Origin: Actinoplanes campanulatus | GTDB taxonomy: Bacteria > Actinomycetota > Actinomycetes > Mycobacteriales > Micromonosporaceae | Reading direction: 5' to 3' | Assembly: GCF_014647795.1 (NCBI RefSeq) | Contig: NZ_BMPW01000014.1 | Location: 62,001-126,000, forward strand | Length of the DNA stretch: 64,000 bases | In this document: in pieces, positions 8,825-17,699 of the stretch | How the letters are laid out: the number at the start of each line of letters is the position of its first letter | How positions within the stretch are numbered: the first letter of the stretch is position 1 | Program-made: the position numbers and the translations under genes | The notes under the pieces: model-generated | Told to the model about the DNA's origin: nothing | What the model saw: the letters and a program-made list of their open reading frames with translations, nothing else | Database searches by the model: none

Positions 8825-9984
8825 TCAGCCGTTCAGGGCCCGCTTGCGGTAGGCGGCGACCAGGTCGGCGTAGACCCCGGCACTGATCTTCGGGGTACGG
8901 GCGAACGTGTCCCGGTCCACCTCGAACAGGCCCAGCCGGTGCCCGTACCCGAAGATCCACTCGAAGTTGTCGAGCAGTGTCCAGTGCAGGTAGCCGAGCA
9001 CCGGCACCCCGTCGTCGACGGCCGCGTACAGCCCGGCCAGCGACGGTTCGAGGAAGCCGGCCCGCAGCGTGTCGTCGGCGGTGGCCATGCCGTGCTCGGT
9101 GACCAGCACCGGGACACCGGTCTCGGCGTGCACGTAGCGGACCGCGCCGCCGAGCGACTCGGGGTCGACGGCGCTGCCCATCTGGTTGCGCGGGGCGTCC
9201 GCCGGGATCGCGACGGCGCCACTGCCGTCGTAGTGCAGTCGTTCGTAGTTCTGCACGCCGACGAAGTCGTCGTCGCGCGCCAGGTGCAGCCAGCGTTCGT
9301 ACACCTCTGATCTTTTGCGGTCACGCACCGACGGGTCGTCGCCGTCGACGACGTCGTCGGCCACCGCCAGCGACAGGCCCACCGGCAGATCCGGGCGGCG
9401 GGCCTTGATGGCGGCCCGCGCGGCCCGGTGGCCGGCCTCCATGCCGTCGGCGAGGGCGTCCATCTCCTCCGGCAGCATCACGTTCGCGACCCGGTATCTG
9501 GTCACCCCGGCTGCCGCGGTCGCGGCTTCGAGCGTCTGACGTTCCAGCTCGCGTACGAACGACGGCAGCTCCATCCAGCTGAGCAGCCGGGCGAGGTTGG
9601 GCTCGTTCATGGTGACCGCGACGGCGATCCGGTCCCCGAACCGGGCCGTCACCGCGTCGCAGTAGCGGGCGAACAGCCGTGGAGCCTCCGGGTTCAGCCA
9701 CCCGCCGGCGGCCGCGAACCAGTGCGGCGAGGTGAAGTGGTTGAACGTGACCACCGGCGCGAGCCCCACCGCGAGGCAGTGGTCGACGATCGCCTCGTAG
9801 TGGTCCAGGGCCGCTTCGTCGTACGTACCCTCGGAAGGCTCGATGCGTGCCCATTCACCGAGAAGCGGTAGGCGTTCAGGCCGAGGCCGGAGGCGAGGCC
9901 GATGTCCTCGCGCCACCGCACCCAGCTGTCGGTGGCCGGCCCGGACGGCTCGCGGAAGACGGTCGGGGTGACGTTCTGGCCGCA
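8825..9984 (-). pseudogene. GH1 beta-glucosidase, 5'-truncated and frameshifted
   Basis: The sequence is a glycoside hydrolase family 1 enzyme with acid/base TMNEPN and nucleophile VTEHG motifs and the closing HWTLLDNFEW. The frame breaks at about 9856: upstream sequence reads GLGLNAYRFSV and should continue into EWARIEPSEG, but one G is missing (GTGAATGG instead of GTGGAATGG). Upstream of QNVTPTVFREPSGPATDSW the first about 20 residues (the usual FLWGAAT...Q.EG strand) are absent, replaced by the leader of the plus-strand ABC gene. I infer an inactive gene, although the single-base loss alone could be a sequencing error. Confidence 0.8.
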
Positions 9985-10004
9985 GCATCCACGAAAGGAC
10001 TCTG

Positions 10005-10778
10005 ATGACGACCCCCGCGCTGAAACTCAGCGGCATCGACATGCACTACGGCTACGTCCGCGCCCTGGCCGGCATCGACTTCCACGTCGACCCGGGCGAG
10101 GTGGTCGGCCTGCTCGGCGACAACGGCGCCGGCAAGTCCACCCTGCTCAAGGTGATGTCCGGCGCGCACCGGCCGAGCGGCGGCACCATCGCCGTGCACG
10201 GGAAGGAGGTGGAGTTCCACTCCCCCAGCGACTCGTCGGCGGCCGGCATCCAGATGGTCTACCAGGATCTGGCGCTCGTCGACGCGCAGGACATCTCCAC
10301 CAACCTCAACATCGGCCGGGAGATCCGCTACAAGGGCCCGCTCGGCTGGCTCGGGTTCGTCGACCGCAGGGCGATGCGCAAACGCTCCGAGGCCGAACTC
10401 GACCGGCTCGGCGTACGGACCGCCCCGATGACCCGGCCGGTGGAGATGCTCTCCGGCGGCCAGCGGCAGGTCGTCGCCCTGGCCCGCAGCGCCATCCGGG
10501 TCACCGGCGAGGCCGACGGCGTCCTGCTGCTCGACGAACCCACCGCGGCGCTCGGCTACGAGCAGACCAGGCAGGTCGAGGCCCTGATCCGCCGGCTGGC
10601 CGGGCAGGGTGTGGCGATCGTGCTGGTCACCCACAACCTTCCGCTCTGCTACGAGGTGGCCGACCGGGTGGTCGTGCTGAATCGTGGCAGCAAGGTCGCC
10701 GACGTGCCGATGGCCGGAACCGAACCCGATCACGTCGTCGGCTGGATCACCGGCGCCCGCCCCTCCCAGTTCGCCTGA
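10005..10778 (+). CDS. Sugar-type ABC transporter ATPase, single domain (FrcA-like)
   Basis: The 257-residue ATPase has Walker A GDNGAGKST near residue 43, the Q-loop MVYQDLAL, signature MLSGGQRQV near 149 and Walker [12 protein letters not shown] near 171. The ADVP-type C-terminus and the single nucleotide-binding domain match carbohydrate-uptake ATPases of the FrcA type. No permease or binding-protein gene lies next to it, and its leader abuts the broken end of the GH1 gene, so it may be an orphan left by a rearrangement or may serve a distant permease. ATG 10005 follows GAAAGGA. Confidence 0.8.
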   Translation: MTTPALKLSGIDMHYGYVRALAGIDFHVDPGEVVGLLGDNGAGKSTLLKVMSGAHRPSGGTIAVHGKEVEFHSPSDSSAAGIQMVYQDLALVDAQDISTNLNIGREIRYKGPLGWLGFVDRRAMRKRSEAELDRLGVRTAPMTRPVEMLSGGQRQVVALARSAIRVTGEADGVLLLDEPTAALGYEQTRQVEALIRRLAGQGVAIVLVTHNLPLCYEVADRVVVLNRGSKVADVPMAGTEPDHVVGWITGARPSQFA

Positions 10779-10795
10779 GTTTCGAGGAGAAGAAG

Positions 10796-11918
10796 ATGAC
10801 GACCTCCCGAGTCCTCGTCGTCGGCGGCGGCATCACCGGCGGTGTGCTCGCGCTCGGCCTGGCCCAGCGCGGTGTGCGGGTCATCCTGGCCGAGTTGCGC
10901 GGTGCCCTCGGCGGTGTCGGCCACGGCATCACGCTGCAGGGCAACGCTCAAGGCGTTCCACACCGTCGGCATCCACGACGAGCTCGCCGAGCACGGCTTC
11001 GCCTTCGACAGGCTGCGCATGTTCCGCGCGGACGGCGTACCGATGATGGAGATGCCCGCGCCCCCGATGGGCGGCGACGCGGTCCCGCCGACGATGGGCG
11101 CGTTGCGCGCCGACCTGGCCGACATCCTGGCCCGGCGGGTCGTCGGCGCCGGCGTCGACGTGCGGCTGGGCTGCACGGTCACCGCGCTGGACGACCGCGG
11201 CGACCACGTCGTGGCCACCCTCTCCGACGGCACGGAAGAGACCGTCGACCTGGTCGTCGGCGCCGACGGCATCCGCTCGCAGATCCGTTCGATGATCGGC
11301 ATCGACGCGCGGCCGAAGCCGGTCGGCATGGGCATCTGGCGGGTGGTCGCCAAGCGGCCCGACGCCATGGACTGCTCCGGCCTCTACTACGGCGGCCCCA
11401 AGTACAAGGCCGGCTACACGCCGATCTCGGAGAGCCTCTGCTACGCGTTCCTGCTCGAGGAGAACCTGGACCGCTCGTTCGTCGGCGAACACCCCAACGG
11501 CAAGATCATGAAAGAGCACGGGCAGGGGTACGGCGGCGTCTGGGGCCAGGTACGCGACAGCCTCGCCGACGACGCGATCGTCAACTACCAGCACATCGAG
11601 GCGATCCTGATCGACGGCCCGTGGCACCGCGGCCGGGTGATCGTGATCGGCGACGCGGCGCACGCCTGCCCGCCGCTGATCGCCCAGGGCGCGGCCATGT
11701 GCGCCGAGGACGCCGTGGTGCTCGCCGAGATGCTGACCGCCGGGAACCCGATCGACGAGGTGCTGCCGGCCTTCCACGCCCGCCGCTTCCCCCGGGTCAG
11801 GATGGTCCTGGACAACAGCCTCACCCTCGCCCAGTGGGAGATCCACCCGGACACGCCGGGCGCCGACCCGGGCCGGATCATGGGCCAGACCCTCGGCGCC
11901 CTGTGCGCCCCGGCATGA
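10796..11918 (+). pseudogene. FAD-dependent aromatic-type monooxygenase, frameshifted
   Basis: The N-terminus (ATG 10796, after GAGGAGAAG) carries the FAD-binding Rossmann motif VVGGGITGGVLALGLAQRG and continues to GITLQGNA. The correct continuation, LKAFHTVGIHDELAEHGF, is in another frame, because two bases of a GCGC run are missing near 10947. From there the frame is intact to TGA 11918, with the second FAD motif VIGDAAHACPP. It belongs to the PHBH-type class A monooxygenases. It is translationally coupled to the next gene. It is either a recent pseudogene or a two-base sequence error. Confidence 0.78.
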
Positions 11919-13231
11919 CCGGGATCCTCTATCCCGGCGACGCCGGGTTCGAGCCGGCCCGCGTCGACCGGATCTTCAACCGCCGGCTGCCCGGGCGGCA
12001 GCCGGCGGCGATCCTCAAGGCCACGAACATAGAAGACGTTCAAGCGGGGGTACGCCTGGCGCGCGACCGTGGCTGGCAGGTCGCGGTCCGGTCCGGCGGG
12101 CACAGTTGGGCGCAGTGGTCGATCCGTGACGACGCCCTGGTCATCGACCTCGGCGGGCTCCGGGAGATGAGCTACGACCCGTTGTCTTCGGTGGTTTCCG
12201 TGTCCCCGGCGATCAAGGGCGGTCTCGAGCTGGCGCCGTTCCTGGAGGAACAGGGCCGGTTCTTCGTGGGCGGCCACTGCCCGACCGTCGGCCTCGGCGG
12301 GTTCCTGTTGCAGGGCGGGCAGGGCTGGAACGCCCGCGGCTGGGGCTGGGCCGCCGAATACGTGGAGGCGGTCGACGTGGTCACCGCCGACGGCGACCTG
12401 GTGCGGGCGTCGGCGACCGAGAACGAGGACCTGTACTGGGCGGCGCGCGGCACCGGACCCGGGTTCCCCGGCGTGGTCGTCCGGTTCCACCTGCGGACCC
12501 TGCCGATGCCCGGGCACGTCGCGCACACCGTGCAGGCGTACCGGCTGGACGACTTCGACGAGGTCATGACGTGGCTGCACGGCATGCACCACACGGTCGC
12601 GAGCAGCGTGGAGATCGTCGCGCTCACCAAGACCGACCCGGTCCTGTCACCGGCGCCGGTGCTGCTGGTGACCGCGGTCGCCCTGGTCTCCTGCGCCTCG
12701 GAGGCGGATGCGGCGCTCGCCCCGTTCCGGGACAACCCGGCGCTCGACCGGGCCCTGCTGTCGATCGACGCCGTCCCCACCACGCTCACCAGCCAGCGGG
12801 AGCGGCAGCTCGCCGACAACCCGGAAGGCCACCGGTGGGCGGTCGACAACGCGTGGCTGTCCGGGCCGGCGGAGAAGGTGGTGCCGGCGATGCGGCGCGC
12901 CTACACGACACTGCCGAACGCGAAGGCGTTCACCATCTGGTTCAGCATGGCGCCGCTGCGGGAGCTGCCGGACATGGCGTTCTCGGTGCAGTCGGAGATC
13001 TATCTGGCGTCGTACGTGCTGTGGGAGGACCCGGCCGACGACGAGCGCTGCCAGGAGTGGCTGGCCGGCGCCATGGCCGACCTTTCGCCCGTCGCCGTGG
13101 GCGCCTACCTGGGCGACAGCGACCTGCGGCGGCGGCCGATGCGGGTGCTCTCCGAGCAGGCCGAGGGCCGCTACCGGGAGATCCTCGACGTCCGGGACCC
13201 GGGCCGGCTGTTCACCGGCTACCTGACGTGA
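11915..13231 (+). CDS. BBE-like FAD-linked oxidase (bicovalent flavin type)
   Basis: The 438-residue protein is a PCMH-fold oxidase of the berberine-bridge-enzyme/6-hydroxy-D-nicotine oxidase group. RSGGHSW near residue 50 supplies the histidine and HCPTVGLGGFLLQGG near residue 122 the cysteine that bind FAD at two points in this family. The C-terminal RYREILDVRDPGRLF is the usual BBE ending. Such enzymes oxidise alcohols or amines or cyclise natural products using O2. ATG 11915 overlaps the monooxygenase stop (ATGA), so the two are probably one functional unit. The 3' end overlaps the convergent LysR gene by 20 bp. Confidence 0.85.
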   Translation: MTGILYPGDAGFEPARVDRIFNRRLPGRQPAAILKATNIEDVQAGVRLARDRGWQVAVRSGGHSWAQWSIRDDALVIDLGGLREMSYDPLSSVVSVSPAIKGGLELAPFLEEQGRFFVGGHCPTVGLGGFLLQGGQGWNARGWGWAAEYVEAVDVVTADGDLVRASATENEDLYWAARGTGPGFPGVVVRFHLRTLPMPGHVAHTVQAYRLDDFDEVMTWLHGMHHTVASSVEIVALTKTDPVLSPAPVLLVTAVALVSCASEADAALAPFRDNPALDRALLSIDAVPTTLTSQRERQLADNPEGHRWAVDNAWLSGPAEKVVPAMRRAYTTLPNAKAFTIWFSMAPLRELPDMAFSVQSEIYLASYVLWEDPADDERCQEWLAGAMADLSPVAVGAYLGDSDLRRRPMRVLSEQAEGRYREILDVRDPGRLFTGYLT

Positions 13232-14141
13232 CCTTCAACTCGGCGGCCAGCGCGTCGAACCGGGCGAACAGCCAGCGGTGCGCCGGGTCGGCCAGCCGGT
13301 CGCGGCCGTACCAGTAGCCCTCGGCCAGCAGCACCTCACCGAACGGCGGCTCGATCACCGTGATCGGGCCGCCCGGCGCCAGGTGCAGCCGGGCCAGCCG
13401 TTCCGGCACCACGGCCACCATCTCGGTGCCCTCGATGACGAACGCCAGCGGCAGGAACCCGGGCACCTGCAGGACGATCCGCCGGTCGATGCCGTGCTCG
13501 CCGAACACCCGGTCGACCGGGGTGAGGATGCCCGGCCCGAACGTCGCCACGGCATGCGGCAGCTCGGCCAGATCGGCCAGGGTCAGGCCGCCGGCGGCCA
13601 GCCGCGGATGCTTGCGGTCGGCGATCAGCACCATCCGGTCGCGCCACAGCATCCGCCGCTGCCCGGGGAACCCGAAGCCGAGCGGCGCGACCAGGGCGTC
13701 GTACTCCAGCAGGGTCCGCGACGACGTACGCGCCTTCGGCCCGATCCGCTCGATCGACAGCCGCACCCCGGGAGCGGTGGCCCGCAGCAGCCGGACCAGC
13801 GGCTCGTGCAGCACGGCGATCGCGTAGTCGCTCATTGCCAGCCGGAACGTCCGCTCGCTGGTGGCGGCGTCGAAGTGGTCCTCCAACTCCAGGGCGCGGG
13901 CGATCAGCCGGACCGCCCGCTGCACCTCCGGCAGCAGGTCACGGGCGAACGGCGTCAGCTCGTAGTCCCGGCCGGCCCGGACCAGCAGCTCGTCGTCGAA
14001 GCGGCGGCGCAGCTTGGCCAGGGCGGCGCTCATCGCGGGCTGGCCCACCTCGAGGCGTGCCCCGGCCCGGGTCACGTTGCCCTCCTCCAGCAGGACACGC
14101 AGGAACAGCAGCAGGTTCAGATCGGTGCCGCCCAGCGTCAT
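13212..14141 (-). CDS. LysR family regulator
   Basis: The 309-residue protein starts with a LysR winged helix (LNLLLFLRVLLEEGNVTRAG, QPAMSAALAKLRRRFDDELL) and an all-family effector domain. The DDELLVR form is the NodD/LinR-like subgroup often controlling catabolic oxidoreductases. It sits convergent to the BBE-like oxidase and 9 bp from the nitroreductase stop on the same strand, so it may be cotranscribed with the nitroreductase. Confidence 0.85.
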   Translation of the reverse strand: MTLGGTDLNLLLFLRVLLEEGNVTRAGARLEVGQPAMSAALAKLRRRFDDELLVRAGRDYELTPFARDLLPEVQRAVRLIARALELEDHFDAATSERTFRLAMSDYAIAVLHEPLVRLLRATAPGVRLSIERIGPKARTSSRTLLEYDALVAPLGFGFPGQRRMLWRDRMVLIADRKHPRLAAGGLTLADLAELPHAVATFGPGILTPVDRVFGEHGIDRRIVLQVPGFLPLAFVIEGTEMVAVVPERLARLHLAPGGPITVIEPPFGEVLLAEGYWYGRDRLADPAHRWLFARFDALAAELKVTSGSR

Positions 14142-14150
14142 GGCCGGAGG

Positions 14151-15116
14151 TTACCCCGGCGGCTCGTCCAGCAGCACCCGGTTCACCGGCCGGCGCGGGG
14201 TGTGCCCGGCGACGCCGCCGTAGCCGATGCGCAGCACCATCTGCGCCGGCCTGCGAGTGAGCAGCGCGCGGATCTCGGGCACCTCGACCGGCTGGCTGAT
14301 CGGGGTGGCGGCCAGGCCCAGCCAGGTGGCGGTCAGCAGCACCCGTTGCAGCGCCTGCCCGGCGCACAGCCGGTCCGCGGCGGTGTCGCCGTCGGTGGCC
14401 AGCACCAGCACGGTCGGGTGCGGCTCGAACGCCACCGGCGCCCGGGCCACCGCGAGGGTTCCGGCGCCGTCGCGGACCGGCATCACCCCGAGGGCGTCGC
14501 CCGGCCCGTACGCCCACGCCGGCACCCCGTCGTGGCGGGCCGCCCGGCCGGTCCACCGGCTGATCTCGGCGGCGTAGTCGTCGCGTTCACGCAGCCGCTG
14601 GTCGGCGGCGCGGGCCAGGCCCAGGATCGCGTCCCGGCCGGCCGGGTCGGCGACGGTCAGCACCGCGCCCTCCCGCTCGGCGGCGTCGCGCAGCTTCTCG
14701 ATCGCGCCGGCCGGCACCGCGACCCGCGCGAACGGCCACCGGTTGGTGTGCCGGTACGGGATCGCCGCGGCCAGCGCCTCGGTCGTCGCGTCGACGGCCG
14801 CCGGCCGGCCCGCGGTGACCCGGGCGGCCAACGACGGCTCGTCCGAATCGGGCAGCAGTTCACAGCGCACCTGGTAGCCGGCCCGCCGGATCGCCAGGCG
14901 CAGCGTGAACACCGCGGCACCGACGCTGATCAGCTGTTCGCGCCCGTCCGGGTCGGTGACCGGCAGGCGGCGGTCCGGGTCGGCGTACACCTCGACGGCC
15001 GGCGGCTCGATCCGGAACCGCCAGGGCTGGCTGTTGTGCAGCGACGGCGCGGTGGTGGCCGACCGCACGCAATCGGTGAGAACCCGGTGCGACGGTGGGG
15101 CGAACGGCGTGGTCAT
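14151..15116 (-). CDS. Acg-type nitroreductase family FMN protein
   Basis: The 321-residue protein has SATTAPSLHNSQPWRF at residues 19-34, the signature of actinobacterial Acg/Rv2032-like nitroreductase-fold proteins, and the paired C-terminal half GLAATPISQPVEVPEIR. These bind FMN but often lack reductase activity. The start ATG 15116 is chosen because AAAGGGGG lies upstream; a longer frame extending to 15758 has no support. A related protein is encoded at 25589-26611. Confidence 0.82.
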   Translation of the reverse strand: MTTPFAPPSHRVLTDCVRSATTAPSLHNSQPWRFRIEPPAVEVYADPDRRLPVTDPDGREQLISVGAAVFTLRLAIRRAGYQVRCELLPDSDEPSLAARVTAGRPAAVDATTEALAAAIPYRHTNRWPFARVAVPAGAIEKLRDAAEREGAVLTVADPAGRDAILGLARAADQRLRERDDYAAEISRWTGRAARHDGVPAWAYGPGDALGVMPVRDGAGTLAVARAPVAFEPHPTVLVLATDGDTAADRLCAGQALQRVLLTATWLGLAATPISQPVEVPEIRALLTRRPAQMVLRIGYGGVAGHTPRRPVNRVLLDEPPG

Positions 15117-15258
15117 CGGGCAACCCCCTTTGGCGAGGTGTGCGGCCGGCCGGGCCGCGTCCCCTCCACGAGACCGCGAACCTGGTCCCGCCCACCAGGG
15201 CCGGAGGTCCCGGTACCGGCCCGGCCGGCCGGTACAGTGCGCTCTGGAGGGATGTCCG

Positions 15259-16206
15259 GTGAAGGAGCGGTTGCGTGCGGTCGACGCGAACCTGCTGCTG
15301 TCGCTGCACGCCCTGATCGAGGAGCGCAACCTCACCCACGCCGGTGAGCGGATGACGATGAGCCAGTCGGCGATGAGCAGCGCGCTGACCCGGCTGCGCC
15401 GGCACTTCGGCGACGAGCTGCTGGTCCGGTCCGGCCGCGGCTTCGACCTGAGCCCGCTGGCCGAGCGGCTGCGGCCGGCCGTGGCCGAGGCGGTGGAGGC
15501 CGCCGAGGCGCTGCTCGGCACGCAGCGGGAGTTCGACGAGGCGTCCAGCACCCGCCGGTTCACCGTCAGCATGTCGGAGTACGCGATGACCGTCCTCGCC
15601 GAGCCGCTGATCCGCCTGATGGCCGAGCAGGCGCCGGGCTGCTCGGTCGCGCTGGACACGCTGGAGGGCCCGCACCTGGGGACGCAGCTGATGCGCCGGG
15701 ATCTGATCATCGGGCCGCTCGGGTTCGCGTTCCCCGGCCAGACCCAGCCGGTCTTCACCGATCACCTGGTGTGCATCGTGTCCCGCGACAACCCGCGGCT
15801 CTCCGACGGTGGGCTGAGCGCCGCCGACCTGAGCGTGATGGCGCACGCGGTGGCCGAGTTCTCCGCCGCGGGCGAGCTCAAACGGCCACTGGAGATCATT
15901 CTGGAGCGGTCCGGGCTCGCCGACCGGACCGTGCTGGTGCGGGTCACGAGTCTGCTGACGCTGCCGTACGCGGTGGCCGGCACCGAGATGTGCGCGTTCG
16001 TGCCGTCCCGGCTGGCCCACCGCTGTCTCGGCTTCCTGGAGCTGGCGATCGCGTCGACGCCGCTGGACACGGTCCGGATCACCGAGGCCGCGCACTGGCA
16101 CGCCGGCCGGGAGAAGGATCCCGGTGTGGCCTGGCTGCGCCGGCTGCTCTACGACGTCGCGGTCGCGGTCGAGACCGAACCGGCGGACCAGCCGGGCGAG
16201 GAGTGA
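15259..16206 (+). CDS. LysR family regulator
   Basis: The 315-residue regulator starts at GTG 15259 preceded by TGGAGGG. The helix-turn-helix LTHAGERMTMSQSAMSSALT and GDELLVRSGRGF place it in the same NodD/LinR-like subgroup as the regulator at 13212-14141, to which it is clearly similar. It is divergent from the nitroreductase (142 bp apart) and upstream of the hydrolase gene, so either or both may be its targets. Confidence 0.85.
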   Translation: MKERLRAVDANLLLSLHALIEERNLTHAGERMTMSQSAMSSALTRLRRHFGDELLVRSGRGFDLSPLAERLRPAVAEAVEAAEALLGTQREFDEASSTRRFTVSMSEYAMTVLAEPLIRLMAEQAPGCSVALDTLEGPHLGTQLMRRDLIIGPLGFAFPGQTQPVFTDHLVCIVSRDNPRLSDGGLSAADLSVMAHAVAEFSAAGELKRPLEIILERSGLADRTVLVRVTSLLTLPYAVAGTEMCAFVPSRLAHRCLGFLELAIASTPLDTVRITEAAHWHAGREKDPGVAWLRRLLYDVAVAVETEPADQPGEE

Positions 16207-16313
16207 CGCCCCGTTTCCGGTATGGCAGGGATCGCTGCTGGCGATGGCCCGATCTGTTGTGAGCCGGCCCCCGGGATGCCCCAATGAGGTGACCGCACCT
16301 TAGAGGAGGACAT

Positions 16314-17243
16314 GTGACCTGGGACGACGGCAACCCGTACGTCGACAAGCTGGCCGACGGCGTCTACGCCTACATCCAGCCGGCCGGCGGGTGGATGGTG
16401 AACAACTGCGGTGTGATCGCCGACGGCGCGGGGACCGCGGTCCTGGTCGACACCACCTCGACCGAGCGCCGCAACCGGGCCGTGCTGGCCGAGGTCGCGA
16501 AGGTGTCGTCCGGTGCGCCGCGGGCCGTGGTGAACACCCACCACCACCCGGACCACACGTACGGCAACGGCTTCCTGCCGGCGGAGACCCTGGTCATCGG
16601 CCACGACAAGTGCCGCGACGAGGTCCTCGCCGCCGGTCTCGAGGCCACCCGGGTGATCACCTCTCCGGACTACGGCAACCTGGTGCTGCGCCCGCCGAAC
16701 GTCACCTTCAGCGACCGGATGACCCTGCATCTGGACTCGTTCGGCGTCGAGTTGCAGCACGTCGGCCGCGCCCACACCAGCAACGACGTGGTGGTGTGGT
16801 TGCCGGAGCAGCGGGTGCTGTTCGCCGGGGACCTGGCGTTCGCCGGCGGTCAGCCGTTCCTGCTGGAGGGCTCGGTCGCCGGGTTCACGAAGGCCATCGC
16901 GCACATGCGGGCGCTGGCGCCCGAGGTGCTGGCGCCGGGGCACGGTCCGGTGTGCTGCGGCGACGAGGTCGGGGTGCTGCTGGACGACCTGGACGCCTAC
17001 GTCTCCTACATCGCCGAGGTCGCCGAGGCCTCCTTCAAGCAGGGCCTCACCCCCCTCGAAGCCGCGGTCAAGCACCGCGACAACCGGTTCAGGGACTGGG
17101 CCGAGACCGAACGGTTCGTCGGCAACCTGCACCGGGCCTACTCGGAGCTCAAGGGCAACCCGGTCGACACCCGCCTGACCGTCCCGTCGGTGTGGCCGGA
17201 CATGGTGGCCTTCCACGGCGGGCCGATCGCATGCCACGCCTGA
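16314..17243 (+). CDS. MBL-fold metallo-hydrolase
   Basis: The 309-residue protein contains the metal ligands NTHHHPDHTYGNG (HxHxDH) near residue 77, then HVGRAHTSNDVVVWLP, FAGDLAF and LAPGHGPVC, all of the metallo-beta-lactamase superfamily in the cyclase/hydrolase-like branch. GTG 16314 follows GAGGAGG. It overlaps the start of the damaged cupin gene by 13 bp, which suggests the pair once worked together on small-molecule turnover. Confidence 0.83.
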   Translation: MTWDDGNPYVDKLADGVYAYIQPAGGWMVNNCGVIADGAGTAVLVDTTSTERRNRAVLAEVAKVSSGAPRAVVNTHHHPDHTYGNGFLPAETLVIGHDKCRDEVLAAGLEATRVITSPDYGNLVLRPPNVTFSDRMTLHLDSFGVELQHVGRAHTSNDVVVWLPEQRVLFAGDLAFAGGQPFLLEGSVAGFTKAIAHMRALAPEVLAPGHGPVCCGDEVGVLLDDLDAYVSYIAEVAEASFKQGLTPLEAAVKHRDNRFRDWAETERFVGNLHRAYSELKGNPVDTRLTVPSVWPDMVAFHGGPIACHA

Positions 17244-17582
17244 ACGCTCCACGCCGGGTCGTCACCGGCCACACGCCGGACGGCGTGTCGGTGGTCGTGT
17301 CGGACGGGCCGGTTCCGGTCAGCCGGGAACTGCCCGCCGACGGCGTGTTCTTCCACGAGGTCTGGAACACCGAGGGCGCCCCGGCCCGGATCGTCGCGGT
17401 CCGAGGTGACGCTGCGGGCCGGGGACGTGGTCGTGCAACGCGGCACCGACCACGCCTGGGCCAACCGCGGCGACGTCCCGGCGCGTGTCGTGTTCGTCCT
17501 GGTGGACGGCGAATTCGACGCCTCTCTCACGAAAACCCTGCCGGGCGGCCTGAGCGGTCTGATGCACGGCGGTCCCCGCTGA
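17231..17582 (+). pseudogene. Cupin-domain protein with internal deletion and frame change
   Basis: The start (ATG 17231) reads RRVVTGHTPDGVSVVVSDGP and FFHEVWNTEGAPARIVAV, the usual beginning of about 180-residue actinobacterial cupins linked to MBL genes. At about 17403 the sequence jumps, in a new frame, to EVTLRAGDVVVQRGTDHAWA and RVVFVLVDGEF, the end of the cupin barrel. The stretch that should lie between (proline-rich linker and the first metal-binding strands, about 60 residues) is gone. I infer a deletion of roughly 200 bp that also broke the frame. Confidence 0.72.
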
Positions 17583-17646
17583 GTCCCGGCCGGCTCCCAG
17601 CGCTTTGATCAGCAGCCCTGAGACAGCTGTCCCCCTGAGGGCAAAG

Positions 17647-17684
17647 AGCGGCGCCGCCCGGTCTGTCCACCGTGCGGCGCCGCT
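17647..17684 (-). terminator. Terminator hairpin of the sugar transporter operon
   Basis: AGCGGCGCCGC and GCGGCGCCGCT form an 11-bp perfect stem with a 16-nt loop, 16 bp past the permease stop. No U-run follows, as is common in actinobacteria. Confidence 0.65.
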
Positions 17685-17699
17685 ACCCCCTGAAAGGTC

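Noticed and set aside
9902-13231. A 1109-codon open frame on the plus strand
   Set aside because: It joins out-of-frame GC-rich sequence, the N-terminus of the frameshifted FAD monooxygenase and the whole BBE-like oxidase. Only the last part (11915-13231) is a real gene; the FAD gene changes frame near 10947.
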